DNA of 64,000 bases, from positions 4,154,001 through 4,218,000 of the forward strand of contig NC_008699.1 of the NCBI RefSeq assembly GCF_000015265.1. Direction: 5' to 3'. Origin of the DNA: Nocardioides sp. JS614 (GTDB lineage Bacteria > Actinomycetota > Actinomycetes > Propionibacteriales > Nocardioidaceae). Both the position numbers and the translations under genes were made by a program. This document shows, piece after piece, positions 1 through 8,804 of this stretch. Within the stretch, counting starts at the first letter, position 1, and each line of letters begins with the position of its first letter. Under the pieces are notes generated by a model. That model saw only the letters and a program-made list of their open reading frames with translations, ran no database searches and was not told where the DNA came from.

Positions 1-2
1 GC

Positions 3-509
3 GTGCCGAAGAACCCGCCGCGGCTGCCGCCCGGCCCGCCGCCCCGCGAGCGCCCGGTCCTCGACGAGGTCGACCGGGCCCTGGTCGCTGCGCTGCTGCG
101 CGACGGCCGGACCCCCAACGTGGAGCTGGCCCGCGCGACCGGCATCGCGGAGTCGACGTGCCTGGCCCGGGTCCGCGGCCTGCGCGAGCGCGGCATCGTC
201 ACCGGGGTCACCGCCGACGTCGACCTGGCCCGCCTGGGACTGCCGGTGCAGGCCATGGTCACGGTGCGCTTCTCCGGCCACCTGCGCGCCGACGTGGACG
301 CCTTCGCCGAGGAGGTGACCGGCCTGCCCGGCGTGCTGGCGGCGTACAACATCTCCGGCGCCAACGACTTCCTGGTGCACGTCGCGACCGGCACGCCGGA
401 GGCCCTGCGGGACTTCGTGCTCGACAACCTGACCGGCCGGCCCGGTGTCGTGCACGCCGAGACCAGCCTGGTCTTCCACGCGACCCGGGGCCGCACCGTC
501 CTCGCCTGA
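3..509 (+). CDS. Lrp/AsnC family transcriptional regulator
   Basis: DNA-binding regulator of the feast/famine Lrp family, usually controlling amino-acid metabolism by sensing an amino-acid ligand. A winged helix-turn-helix lies at about residues 20-66 (VDRALVAALLRDGR, then NVELARATGIAEST) and an AsnC-type effector (RAM) domain at about 75-160. The length of 168 aa is normal for the family. The GTG at base 3 is used as start, but the first 19 residues are Pro/Arg-rich and the true start could lie before the window. The gene ends 4 bp before a perfect 50-bp palindrome. The effector and targets cannot be told from sequence. Confidence 0.85.
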   Translation: MPKNPPRLPPGPPPRERPVLDEVDRALVAALLRDGRTPNVELARATGIAESTCLARVRGLRERGIVTGVTADVDLARLGLPVQAMVTVRFSGHLRADVDAFAEEVTGLPGVLAAYNISGANDFLVHVATGTPEALRDFVLDNLTGRPGVVHAETSLVFHATRGRTVLA

Positions 510-513
510 GCGA

Positions 514-563
514 GGGTCGTGTGCCTGAGCACGCGCCATGGCGCGTGCTCAGGCACACGACCC
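514..563. repeat. Family A palindrome, copy 1
   Basis: Perfect 50-bp inverted repeat centred on CCATGG, with 25-bp arms beginning GGGTCGTGTGCCTGAGCACG. It starts 4 bp after the stop codon of the Lrp gene. The same element occurs at 29027-29076 and 46491-46540. It can fold into a long hairpin on either strand and could act as a bidirectional terminator, though no U-tract follows. Confidence 0.9.
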
Positions 564-592
564 GACCCCGTCCCGCGCCCGGCCCGGCCCGG

Positions 593-598
593 TAGCGT
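593..598 (+). promoter_or_regulatory. -10 hexamer, leaderless start
   Basis: TAGCGT ends 7 nt before the ATG at 606, so the transcript can begin at or beside the start codon. The gap holds no useful ribosome-binding site. Confidence 0.5.
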
Positions 599-605
599 TG
601 CAGGG

Positions 606-2882
606 ATGTCCACGACCGGGTTCCGCACCCTCGCCGACCAGCTGCGCAGCTGGCCGGACGAGCGGCTGTCGCGCCTGCTCGTCGCCCGGCCCGACCTCGC
701 CACGCCGGCGCCGCACGACTCGGGCCAGCTGGCCTCGCGTGCCGCGACCCGGTCCTCGCTGCTGCGGGCGCTCGACCAGCTGACCCGTGCCGAGCTCGCC
801 GTGCTCGACGCGCTCGTCGTCGTCGGCCAGACCACGCGCAGCGAGCTGGCCGAGGTGGTGCGCGCGAGCACCGCCTCCGTCGCCGCGGCGGTCGACCGGC
901 TGCTCGACCTCGCCCTGGGCTGGGAGGCCCCCGCGGGCCTGCGGGCGCTCAGCGCCGTGGCGGACACGCTCGCCCAGAGCGGGGGCGCGGCGGGCGCCAG
1001 CGGGCTGCGCCCGGTCTCCGAGGACCCGCCACCACCCGAGGAGGTACGCCGGCGCCTGGACGAGCTGTCCCCCGCCGCGCGGGCGCTGCTCGAGCACGTG
1101 CTGGACTCCGGCGGGGAGGCGACCACTGGGTCGGCCCGGCACACGGTGCTGCCCGAGGAGGCCGCGAGCCCCGCGGAGGAGCTGCTCGCCCGGCGGCTCC
1201 TCGTGCCGCGCTCCGGGGGCGTGGTCGTGCTGCCCGGTGAGGTCGGCATCGCATTGCGCGGTGGGCGGACGACCACCGAGCCGATCGACGAGGAGCCCGC
1301 GCTGGCCACCTCCGAGCGTGGTCCCGCGATGGTGGAGCGCGCCGGGTCGGGCGCCGCCTTCGACGCGGTGCGCCGGGTCGAGCTGCTGCTCGACCACTGG
1401 GGCCTCCAGCCACCGACCGCGCTGCGCAGCGGCGGGCTCGGCGTCCGGGACCTGCGCGCGACGGCCGCCCACCTCCACGTCGACGAGCCGACCGCTGCGC
1501 TGCTGGTCGAGGTCGCCGCGGCAGCCGGCCTGCTCGCGACCGCCGCGGACCCGGACGGCAACCCTGCTTGGATCCCCACCGACGCCTTCGACCAGTGGGC
1601 CGCGCAGCCTGTGGTCGCCCGGTGGGGGGCCCTGGTCCGGGCCTGGCTGGACAGCCCGCGGCTGCCCGGCCTGGTCGGCACGCGGGACCCGGCCGGCAAG
1701 GCCTGGAACGCGCTGGCCCCCGAGCTGGCCGGCGTGCACCAGGTCGAGACCCGGCGGATGACCCTCGACGCGCTGCTCGAGCTGCCCGTGGGCGAGGTAC
1801 TCGCGACCGGCACCGGGCTGCCGTCGCTGGTGGCCCGGATCGCCTGGCGCCGGCCGCGCCGGCCGCGGACCCGCGCCGACCAGGTGGGCTGGGCGGTCGC
1901 CGAGGCGACCGCCCTCGGGGTCGTGGCGCTCGGCGGGCTGCCGGCGTACTCCCGCCTCCTGCTCGGCGGCGACGAGCCCGCCGGGCTGGCCGCGCTCGCG
2001 GAGCTGATGCCCGAGCCGGTCGACCACGTGCTACTCCAGGCCGACCTGACCGCCGTCGCGCCGGGGCCGTTGGAGTCGCAGCTCGCCCGCCGCCTGCAGG
2101 TGGTCGCCGACGTGGAGTCGCGCGGCGGGGCGACGGTCTACCGGTTCACGCCCGACTCGGTACGCCGCGCCCTCGACACCGGCTGGACCGCGGCGGAGGT
2201 GCACGCCTTCGTCACCACGGTCTCGCGGACGCCGGTCCCCCAGCCGCTCACCTACCTCGTCGACGACACCGCCCGCACGTTCGGCAGCATCCGGGTCGGC
2301 CACGCCGAGGCGTTCCTGCGCGCCGACGACGAGGCCGCGCTCACCGAGCTGCTCCACCACCCGCGGTCGGCCGCGCTCGGGCTGCGCCGGATCGCGCCGA
2401 CCGTCCTGGTCAGCTCGACCCCGCTGGACGTGCTGCTCCCCCGGCTGCGCGAGCTCGGCGCCGCGCCCGTGGTGGAGGCCGCCGACGGCACCGTGCACGT
2501 CGCCCGCCCCGACCTGCTGCGGGCGCGCACCCCCCGCGAGCACCGCGCCCGGGCCGCGCGGACCGCCCGGGAGACGGCCCACGCCGCGCACGCCGTCACC
2601 GCGATCCGGGCCGGCGACCGCGCCGAGTCGAGCCGGCCCGACAGCCCGGCGCGGGTCCTCACGCCGAGCGGCTCGATGGCGGCGCTACGCGAGGCGGCCG
2701 AGGCCGGCGAGACGGTGCTGATCGGCTACCTCGACAACCAGGGCACCCGCTCGGAGCGCCTGGTGGACCCGGTCCGGGTCGAGGGCGGGTCGCTGACGGC
2801 GTACGACCACCGCTCCGACGACGTCCGCACGTTCGCGGTGCATCGCATCACCACGGTCCGCGCAGTGACCGCCGATCCGTAA
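606..2882 (+). CDS. Helicase-associated (Helicase_C_3/WYL) protein, partner of XPB
   Basis: Large cytoplasmic protein (758 aa) resembling the actinobacterial helicase-associated family that neighbours XPB helicase, like mycobacterial Rv0862c beside Rv0861c. The N-terminal half looks like stacked winged-helix segments (RAELAVLDALVVVGQTTRSE). The middle part, about 465-600, matches the XPB/Ssl2-like helicase C-terminal family. The last 60 residues form a WYL-like fold (VLIGYLDNQG, then LVDPVRVEGG). No Walker motifs are present, so it is not itself a helicase. The ATG at 606 is chosen because TAGCGT lies 7 nt upstream; an in-frame upstream extension would read through palindrome A1. A role in DNA repair is inferred from context. 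Confidence 0.75.
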   Translation: MSTTGFRTLADQLRSWPDERLSRLLVARPDLATPAPHDSGQLASRAATRSSLLRALDQLTRAELAVLDALVVVGQTTRSELAEVVRASTASVAAAVDRLLDLALGWEAPAGLRALSAVADTLAQSGGAAGASGLRPVSEDPPPPEEVRRRLDELSPAARALLEHVLDSGGEATTGSARHTVLPEEAASPAEELLARRLLVPRSGGVVVLPGEVGIALRGGRTTTEPIDEEPALATSERGPAMVERAGSGAAFDAVRRVELLLDHWGLQPPTALRSGGLGVRDLRATAAHLHVDEPTAALLVEVAAAAGLLATAADPDGNPAWIPTDAFDQWAAQPVVARWGALVRAWLDSPRLPGLVGTRDPAGKAWNALAPELAGVHQVETRRMTLDALLELPVGEVLATGTGLPSLVARIAWRRPRRPRTRADQVGWAVAEATALGVVALGGLPAYSRLLLGGDEPAGLAALAELMPEPVDHVLLQADLTAVAPGPLESQLARRLQVVADVESRGGATVYRFTPDSVRRALDTGWTAAEVHAFVTTVSRTPVPQPLTYLVDDTARTFGSIRVGHAEAFLRADDEAALTELLHHPRSAALGLRRIAPTVLVSSTPLDVLLPRLRELGAAPVVEAADGTVHVARPDLLRARTPREHRARAARTARETAHAAHAVTAIRAGDRAESSRPDSPARVLTPSGSMAALREAAEAGETVLIGYLDNQGTRSERLVDPVRVEGGSLTAYDHRSDDVRTFAVHRITTVRAVTADP

Positions 2883-2885
2883 ACT
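2880..2885 (+). promoter_or_regulatory. -10 hexamer overlapping a stop codon
   Basis: TAAACT begins with the TAA stop of the preceding gene and ends 6 nt before the ATG at 2892. The CGNR gene can therefore be transcribed leaderlessly on its own as well as by read-through. Confidence 0.5.
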
Positions 2886-2891
2886 TGAAGC

Positions 2892-3419
2892 ATGGACTTC
2901 CTCCGGTACGCCGAGGCCTCCGCGGCCCTCCTGAACGCCGACATGGCCGATGTCGACGACCTGGTGGCGTACCTCGACGGCCGCGACCGCCTGGTCGAGC
3001 GCGCCACCGACCGTGACTGCATGCTGCTGCGCAAGTTCCAGCGCGAGCTGCGGCCGGTGTTCGAGGCGGGCGCCACGGAGGACACCGCCGCCGTGGTCGA
3101 GCGGCTCAACGACCTGATGGCGCGGCACCCGGTCACCCCGCGGATCTCCGGACACGACGAGCACGACCTGCACCTCCACGTCGCCACCGCCAACGCCACC
3201 GTCGCCGACCTCCTGGTCGGTGAGTCACTCCTGGGCCTCGCCACGCTCGTGTGCGACCTGGGCCCGGACCGGTTGGGGGTGTGCGCCGCGCCGCCGTGCA
3301 CGGACGTCTTCGTCGACACCTCGCCGAACCGGTCGCGACGCTACTGCTCCGAGCGGTGCTCCTCGCGCGCCAACGTCGCCGCCTTCCGGGCGCGGCGGAA
3401 GGCCGTCGCCTCGGCTTGA
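2892..3419 (+). CDS. CGNR zinc-finger domain protein
   Basis: Probable DNA-binding regulator (175 aa) with an N-terminal ABATE-like helical domain and a C-terminal CGNR zinc finger at about 133-170. The finger shows the paired cysteines of CAAPPC and CSERCSSRANVAAFRARR. The family is common in actinobacteria, often as stress-linked transcription regulators. It lies between the helicase-associated gene and XPB, spaced for its own leaderless promoter, so it may regulate or accompany that pair. No catalytic function is evident. Confidence 0.75.
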   Translation: MDFLRYAEASAALLNADMADVDDLVAYLDGRDRLVERATDRDCMLLRKFQRELRPVFEAGATEDTAAVVERLNDLMARHPVTPRISGHDEHDLHLHVATANATVADLLVGESLLGLATLVCDLGPDRLGVCAAPPCTDVFVDTSPNRSRRYCSERCSSRANVAAFRARRKAVASA

Positions 3420-3431
3420 ACGGCGCGCGCG

Positions 3432-3519
3432 AGTTTCATCGGCCGACCGACAGAACTCGTGCCTGGACGATGCAGCTTCATCGTCCAAGTGCGAGGTTCA
3501 TCGGCCGACCGATGAAACT
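3432..3519. repeat. Nested inverted repeat upstream of XPB gene
   Basis: The outer arms are AGTTTCATCGGCCGACCGA at the left and its near reverse complement ending CCGATGAAACT at the right. The right arm is itself nearly palindromic (TTCATCGG, CCGA, CCGATGAA). Between the arms lies a hairpin with perfect arms TGGACGATG and CATCGTCCA (3464-3472 and 3479-3487). It fills the intergenic space and could terminate the CGNR transcript. No second copy was found in the window. Confidence 0.7.
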
Positions 3520-3550
3520 GGCCGGCCGCTCCGACCCCACCGCCACCACC

Positions 3551-3556
3551 TAGGAT
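3551..3556 (+). promoter_or_regulatory. -10 hexamer, leaderless start of XPB gene
   Basis: TAGGAT ends 6 nt before the GTG at 3563. Confidence 0.5.
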
Positions 3557-3562
3557 CGTGAA

Positions 3563-5203
3563 GTGAACGACGGCCCCCTGATCGTCCAGTCGGACAAGAC
3601 GCTGCTGCTCGAGGTCGACCACGAGCGCGCCGCCGACTGCCGCAAGGCGATCGCGCCGTTCGCGGAGCTCGAGCGCTCCCCCGAGCACGTCCACACCTAC
3701 CGGCTGACGCCGCTGGGCCTCTGGAACGCCCGCGCCGCCGGGCACGACGCCGAGCAGGTCGTCGACACGCTGCTGGAGTACAGCCGATACGCCGTACCGC
3801 ACGCGTTGCTGGTCGACGTCGCCGAGACGATGGCGCGCTACGGCCGGCTGAGGCTGGAGAAGCACCCCGTCCACGGGCTGGTGCTGGTCAGCACCGACCG
3901 GCCGGTGCTCGAGGAGGTGCTGCGCGCGAAGAAGGTCGCGGGGATGCTCGGCGCGCGCATCGACGAGGACACGGTCGTCGTGCACGCCTCCGAGCGGGGC
4001 AACCTCAAGCAGGCGCTGCTCAAGCTCGGCTGGCCGGCGGAGGACTACGCGGGGTACGTCGACGGCGAGGCCCACCCGATCGCGCTCGACGAGACCGCGT
4101 GGCACCTGCGCGCCTACCAGCGCGAGGCGGCCGAGTCGTTCTGGCACGGCGGCTCCGGGGTCGTCGTCCTCCCCTGCGGGGCCGGCAAGACGCTGGTCGG
4201 TGCGGCCGCCATGGCCGAGGCGCAGGCGACCACGCTGATCCTGGTCACCAACACCGTGTCGGCGCGGCAGTGGAAGGACGAGCTGGTCCGGCGTACCTCC
4301 CTGACGCCAGCCGAGATCGGCGAGTACTCCGGGGCGGTCAAGGAGATCCGGCCGGTCACCATCGCGACGTACCAGGTGATGACGACCAAGCGGAAGGGCG
4401 TCTACCCCCATCTCGAGCTGCTCGACGCCCGGGACTGGGGGCTGATCGTCTACGACGAGGTGCACCTGCTGCCGGCGCCGATCTTCCGGATGACCGCGAA
4501 CCTGCAGGCCCGGCGCCGGCTCGGCCTGACCGCGACCCTGGTGCGCGAGGACGGCCGCGAGGGCGACGTGTTCTCGCTGATCGGGCCGAAGCGGTACGAC
4601 GCGCCCTGGAAGGACATCGAGGCGCAGGGCTGGATCGCCCCTGCCGACTGCGTCGAGGTGCGGGTCACGCTGCCCTCGGGCGAGCGGCTGGCGTACGCGA
4701 CCGCGGAGCCCGAGGAGCGCTATCGGCTCGCGTCCTGCACCCACCACAAGATCGACGTCGTCGAGTCACTGGTCGCAGCCCACCCGGGCCAGCCGACGCT
4801 GGTGATCGGTCAGTACATCGAGCAGCTCGACGAGCTGGCTCTGGCCCTCGACGCGCCGGTGATCAAGGGCGAGACGAAGGTCGCCGAGCGGCAGCGGCTG
4901 TTCGACGCCTTCCGGCACGGCGAGATCGGGCTGCTGGTCGTCTCCAAGGTCGCGAACTTCTCCATCGACCTGCCCTCCGCCGAGGTCGCGATCCAGGTCT
5001 CCGGATCCTTCGGCTCCCGCCAGGAGGAGGCCCAGCGCCTGGGCCGGCTGCTGCGGCCCAAGACCGAGGGTCGCACCGCGCACTTCTACACGATCGTGTC
5101 CCGCGACACCGTCGACGCCGAGTTCGCCCAGAACCGGCAGCGCTTCCTCGCCGAGCAGGGCTACGCCTACCGGATCGTGGATGCGGAGGACCTGCCGGCG
5201 TAG
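3563..5203 (+). CDS. DNA repair helicase XPB (SF2, 3'-5')
   Basis: ATP-dependent 3'-5' DNA helicase of the XPB/ERCC3 family (546 aa, normal for bacterial XPB). Visible motifs are Walker A (CGAGKTLVG, about 204-212), the DEVH box (YDEVHLLPA, about 297), the SAT-like motif (LTATLVRED) and the C-terminal arginine motif (EEAQRLGRLLRPK). An N-terminal damage-recognition-like region precedes the helicase core. Bacterial XPB unwinds DNA and is thought to act in repair; the partner nuclease Bax1 of archaea is not seen here. The GTG at 3563 is chosen for its -10 spacing. The gene is followed by repeat B1. Confidence 0.92.
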   Translation: MNDGPLIVQSDKTLLLEVDHERAADCRKAIAPFAELERSPEHVHTYRLTPLGLWNARAAGHDAEQVVDTLLEYSRYAVPHALLVDVAETMARYGRLRLEKHPVHGLVLVSTDRPVLEEVLRAKKVAGMLGARIDEDTVVVHASERGNLKQALLKLGWPAEDYAGYVDGEAHPIALDETAWHLRAYQREAAESFWHGGSGVVVLPCGAGKTLVGAAAMAEAQATTLILVTNTVSARQWKDELVRRTSLTPAEIGEYSGAVKEIRPVTIATYQVMTTKRKGVYPHLELLDARDWGLIVYDEVHLLPAPIFRMTANLQARRRLGLTATLVREDGREGDVFSLIGPKRYDAPWKDIEAQGWIAPADCVEVRVTLPSGERLAYATAEPEERYRLASCTHHKIDVVESLVAAHPGQPTLVIGQYIEQLDELALALDAPVIKGETKVAERQRLFDAFRHGEIGLLVVSKVANFSIDLPSAEVAIQVSGSFGSRQEEAQRLGRLLRPKTEGRTAHFYTIVSRDTVDAEFAQNRQRFLAEQGYAYRIVDAEDLPA

Positions 5204-5229
5204 GGCGGTCGGCCCGGCAGGCCCGGGGG

Positions 5230-5321
5230 TCGGTTTCCCCGGTGAACCGGGGAAACCGGAACTCTTGGGCCGGAACTTCGGGTCAACAGTTCCAACATCC
5301 CCGGTGAACCGGGGAAACCGA
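5230..5321. repeat. Family B composite hairpin repeat, copy 1
   Basis: Two copies of the hairpin GGTTTCCCCGG-TGA-ACCGGGGAAACC flank a middle hairpin whose arms run GGAACTCTTGG to CAACAGTTCC. It begins 26 bp after the XPB stop codon. Nearly the same three-part element is at 12911-13000; shorter or variant forms are at 8724, 17821 and 62655. Confidence 0.85.
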
Positions 5322-5442
5322 CGGGCGGGCCTCGCTGAGCCACCGGGTGGCGGTGGCGATCTCGGCGGGGGCCGGTCCCTCAGCATCGGGCGCCACGTGC
5401 CGATGGGACGGGGGTAACGCCCCGTCCGTCTCGAGGTAGTCC

Positions 5443-6378
5443 GTGCCCGACCCCCGCCCGACCGGTGCATCCGCACCGAGCGTGACGAGTCGTCTCCACT
5501 CCTGGGCGGGCGTGGGCACCTTCCTCGTCGCGGCCGCCGTCACCGGGTACGCCGGCATCACGGTCGCGCAGGCTGTCTCTCTGGCCACGGCGGGGGACGT
5601 GGCGGTGACCGTCGTCGCGGATCCGCCGGTCCGGACGGCACCGACCCAGGCGGCGACGGCCGCCGACCCGGGCGGACCGTACCCGGCGGTGGTGGCGGAG
5701 GCACCGCAGCCGACACCGGCGACCGGGCGGCCGACCGGAGAGAAGAGCGGCCGGAAGACCGCCCAGCAGACCGACCCGTCGCGTGCCACCGGCAAGGACG
5801 CCGACCGCGGCCCCAGCCGCTCGTCCACGACCGCCCGCAAGGCCACGCCCGCCGCCGCCGAGCCGGAGAAGAACCCGACGCGCAGGGAACGGCTGGAGAT
5901 CAAGCACGCGATGTGGGCGGATCGCCAGCTCGCGGCGATGCTGCGCGCGACCTCGCAGACGATGCAGTGGTTCGGCGGCGCACCGTGGACCACGCCCGTC
6001 GCCGACTACCACCTGACCGCCCGCTTCGGTGCGTCCGGCCGGCTGTGGTCCTCGACCCACACCGGCCTCGACTTCGCCGCGCCGACCGGCACGCCGGTGC
6101 GCGCCGCGACCGCCGGCACGGTCACCTCGGTCGCCTGGGCGGGCGCCTACGGCAACAAGGTCGAGATCACCCACCCCGACGGCACCGAGACCTGGTACGC
6201 CCACCTGTCGCGCACCGATGTCCGGGTCGGGGCCCGGGTCGGGACCGGCGCCGTGATCGGCGCCGTCGGCGCGACCGGCAACGTCACCGGCTCTCACCTG
6301 CACTTCGAGGTGCGGCCCGCAGGCGGCAGCCCGGTCGACCCGGAGAACGCCCTCGAGGAGCACGGCGTCGACCCCTGA
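5443..6378 (+). CDS. Secreted M23 family metallopeptidase
   Basis: Cell-wall peptidase of the LytM/M23 zinc family, cleaving peptidoglycan cross-bridges outside the membrane. One hydrophobic segment near residues 22-44 serves as signal anchor. A Pro/Ala/Thr-rich linker follows, and then the catalytic domain at about 195-300. Zinc ligands are visible in HTGLDFAAP (about 206) and HLHFEVRP (about 285), with the WYAHLS motif between them, so the enzyme should be active. The GTG at 5443 gives the full anchor. It is convergent with the next gene, 30 bp apart. Confidence 0.88.
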   Translation: MPDPRPTGASAPSVTSRLHSWAGVGTFLVAAAVTGYAGITVAQAVSLATAGDVAVTVVADPPVRTAPTQAATAADPGGPYPAVVAEAPQPTPATGRPTGEKSGRKTAQQTDPSRATGKDADRGPSRSSTTARKATPAAAEPEKNPTRRERLEIKHAMWADRQLAAMLRATSQTMQWFGGAPWTTPVADYHLTARFGASGRLWSSTHTGLDFAAPTGTPVRAATAGTVTSVAWAGAYGNKVEITHPDGTETWYAHLSRTDVRVGARVGTGAVIGAVGATGNVTGSHLHFEVRPAGGSPVDPENALEEHGVDP

Positions 6379-6408
6379 CCGCAGCACTTCGCGAGCCGGG
6401 GCGCTGCG

Positions 6409-7110
6409 TCAGCCGGTGACCCCAGGCAGGTCGGCGTCGACCTCGAGGATGTCGTTCTCGAGCCAGGGGCTCGCCGGGTCGCCTCCCACCGGCAGGCAGC
6501 GCACCACCACCCCGGTTGCGACATCGAGGGCGACGTCGTAGTGGTCGGGGTAGTCCTCGCCCGGCGGGTGGTACGCGTCGGCCGGGTCGGACACCTCGCA
6601 CACCCGGCCGACCTCGCTCCAGAGCAGTTCGCAGCAGTTGCCGCCGCAACGCGGGTCGTAGCCGGGCAGCGCCTGCAGGTCCGCCCGCCACGCCGGCCGA
6701 CCGGCCACCTCGTCGACGCGAAGGCGGTCCATGGCCACGTGGTGGCTGAGCTCGACGGGGTTCAGCGCGGCCACCCACCGGTAGTTGACCCACATCGGGT
6801 CATGGTCGCCGTACGCCGAGCCGTAGGCGGGCGGCGGAACCGGTTGCACACCGGGAACAGCATCGGGATCGAGACCGGCGTCGACGTCGACCGCGAACCC
6901 GATCGCGCGGCTGCTGCCCGCCTGCTCCACCACGCGGCGCTCCTGGCCGTCCGGCGTCCGCACGAGCAGCCGGCCCGGCCTGCGCAGCCATGCCTCCACC
7001 CCGTCCTCGACCAGAGTGGCCCGATGCCGGAAGTGCAGCGTCGTCCACCGCCACGGCGAGCTGCGCGCCAGGGCGTGGAAGGCATCCACGGTCGGGATGG
7101 TCGGGTTCAC
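6409..7110 (-). CDS. Hypothetical protein with Cys-rich motif
   Basis: A 233-residue soluble protein not recognised as a named family. It contains tryptophan-rich stretches (SSPWRWTTLHFRHRAT) and a cysteine cluster (DPRCGGNCCELLW) followed by acidic loops (HPPGEDYPDHYDVALD). The pattern suggests a small cytoplasmic actinobacterial conserved protein with no signal peptide. The GTG at 7110 is preferred over the farther start because the upstream extension is Arg/Pro-rich and lies in the promoter region of the TrpB2 gene. Confidence 0.6.
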   Translation of the reverse strand: MNPTIPTVDAFHALARSSPWRWTTLHFRHRATLVEDGVEAWLRRPGRLLVRTPDGQERRVVEQAGSSRAIGFAVDVDAGLDPDAVPGVQPVPPPAYGSAYGDHDPMWVNYRWVAALNPVELSHHVAMDRLRVDEVAGRPAWRADLQALPGYDPRCGGNCCELLWSEVGRVCEVSDPADAYHPPGEDYPDHYDVALDVATGVVVRCLPVGGDPASPWLENDILEVDADLPGVTG

Positions 7111-7321
7111 ACCCGCCAGTGAGGCACGGCGAGTTCCGTGTGCGCAAAGGGTTTCCGGGCACCTACGGTACGGCGGCACCGGCCGACCGACCGCCGCTGA
7201 CGCAAGGAGACGACCCGAGGCGGGACGGCTCGGGCTGATCCCCGCCAAGCCCCTGGGACGGGCTCGATGTGGCCCGCGTCTCGGCCGCCGGAGAGCACCG
7301 GCGGCCGGGGTGCGGGATCGC

Positions 7322-7327
7322 TACGCT
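7322..7327 (+). promoter_or_regulatory. -10 hexamer, leaderless start of TrpB2
   Basis: TACGCT ends 6 nt before the ATG at 7334. Confidence 0.5.
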
Positions 7328-7333
7328 GCCGCC

Positions 7334-8689
7334 ATGAACGACGACCAGGTCATGTTCACGCTGGACGAGTCCGAGCAGGTCACCCACTGGTACAACATCG
7401 TGGCGGACCTGCCGACGCCGCCCCCGCCGCCGCTCCACCCCGGCACCCACGAGCCGGTCGGACCCGACGACCTGGCCGCACTGTTCCCGATGGAGCTGAT
7501 CCTCCAGGAGGTCAGCGGCGAGCGGTACGTCGAGATCCCGGAGCCGGTGCGCGAGGTCTATCGCCAGTACCGGCCCAGCCCGCTCTACCGCGCCCGCCGC
7601 TGGGAGCAGAAGCTCGGCACCACGGCGCGGATCTACTACAAGTACGAGGGCGTCTCGCCCGCCGGGTCGCACAAGACCAACACCTCGGTGCCGCAGGTCT
7701 ACTACAACTCCCTGCACGGGGTGCGCCGGCTCACGACCGAGACGGGCGCCGGCCAGTGGGGCACCGCGCTGGCCTACGCGTGCTCCCTGTTCGACGTGGA
7801 GTGCGAGGTCTGGCAGGTCGGCGCGTCGTACGACTCCAAGCCGCAGCGCCGGACGCTGATCGAGGTGTTCGGCGGCTCCGTGCACCGCTCCCCGAGCCGG
7901 CTCACCGAGTCCGGCAAGGCGTTCCCCGACGGACACCCGGGGTCACTGGGCATCGCGATCTCCGAGGCGGTCGAGGTCGCCGCCCAGGACGAGACGACCA
8001 AGTACGCCCTCGGCTCGGTGCTCAACCACGTGCTGCTGCACCAGACCGTGATCGGCGAGGAGACGCTGCGCCAGCTGGCCAAGGCCGGTGAGTCCGGCGC
8101 CGACCTCGTGGTCGGCTGCGCCGGCGGCGGGTCGAACTTCGCCGGCCTCGCCTTCCCGTTCCTGCGCGAGAAGCTGGCCGGCACGCAGGCTCCCCGGATC
8201 CTGGCGGTCGAGCCCACGTCCTGCCCGACCCTGACCCGGGGCGAGTACCGCTACGACTTCGGCGACACCGCCGGGCTGACACCCTTGATGAAGATGTACA
8301 CGCTCGGCCACGACTTCGTGCCGTCGCCGATCCACGCGGGCGGGCTGCGCTACCACGGCATGGCGCCGCTGGTCTCGCACGCCGTGCACGAGGGCCTGAT
8401 CGAGGCCACCGCGCTGCACCAGAGCGAGTGCTTCGAGGCTGGCCTGGAGTTCGCCCGCACCCAGGGCATCGTCGCGGCGCCCGAGTCCTCGCACGCGCTG
8501 GCCCAGGCCCGCCGCGAGGCGCTCGCCGCGACCGAGTCCGGGGCGGAGCCGGTGATCGTCGTCGGGCTCTCCGGGCACGGCCTGCTCGAGCTCGGTGCCT
8601 ACGAGTCGTTCCTCTCCGGCCACCTCGAGGACGACCCGCTGTCCGACGCGGACCTCACCGCGGCGCTGGCGGGCATCCCGCAGGTCTGA
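7334..8689 (+). CDS. trpB2: TrpB2-type tryptophan synthase beta chain
   Basis: PLP enzyme of the TrpB2 subfamily (451 aa), longer than classical TrpB (about 400 aa). It would join L-serine and indole to make tryptophan, or act on a related substrate. The Schiff-base lysine lies in AGSHKTNTS (about 112) and the phosphate-binding loop in CAGGGSNFAGL (about 260). No trpA, trpC or trpD is adjacent, consistent with TrpB2 working alone, for example in indole salvage. The ATG at 7334 is set by the -10 element and removes a spurious 106-residue extension. Confidence 0.88.
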   Translation: MNDDQVMFTLDESEQVTHWYNIVADLPTPPPPPLHPGTHEPVGPDDLAALFPMELILQEVSGERYVEIPEPVREVYRQYRPSPLYRARRWEQKLGTTARIYYKYEGVSPAGSHKTNTSVPQVYYNSLHGVRRLTTETGAGQWGTALAYACSLFDVECEVWQVGASYDSKPQRRTLIEVFGGSVHRSPSRLTESGKAFPDGHPGSLGIAISEAVEVAAQDETTKYALGSVLNHVLLHQTVIGEETLRQLAKAGESGADLVVGCAGGGSNFAGLAFPFLREKLAGTQAPRILAVEPTSCPTLTRGEYRYDFGDTAGLTPLMKMYTLGHDFVPSPIHAGGLRYHGMAPLVSHAVHEGLIEATALHQSECFEAGLEFARTQGIVAAPESSHALAQARREALAATESGAEPVIVVGLSGHGLLELGAYESFLSGHLEDDPLSDADLTAALAGIPQV

Positions 8690-8723
8690 CCGACGCCGAG
8701 CCGGCCGGGACCTCCCGGCCAAT

Positions 8724-8789
8724 ACCGGAACTGTTCGGCCGAAGTTTCGGCCCAACAGTTCCGGTTTCCCCGGTTCACCGGGGAAACCG
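8724..8789. repeat. Family B composite hairpin repeat, copy 2
   Basis: Two-part form. The hairpin with arms GGAACTGTT and AACAGTTCC is followed by GGTTTCCCCGG-TTC-ACCGGGGAAACC. It lies between the convergent trpB2 and hydrolase genes, 34 bp after the trpB2 stop. Confidence 0.85.
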
Positions 8790-8804
8790 CCGGCCGCCGG
8801 CCCC

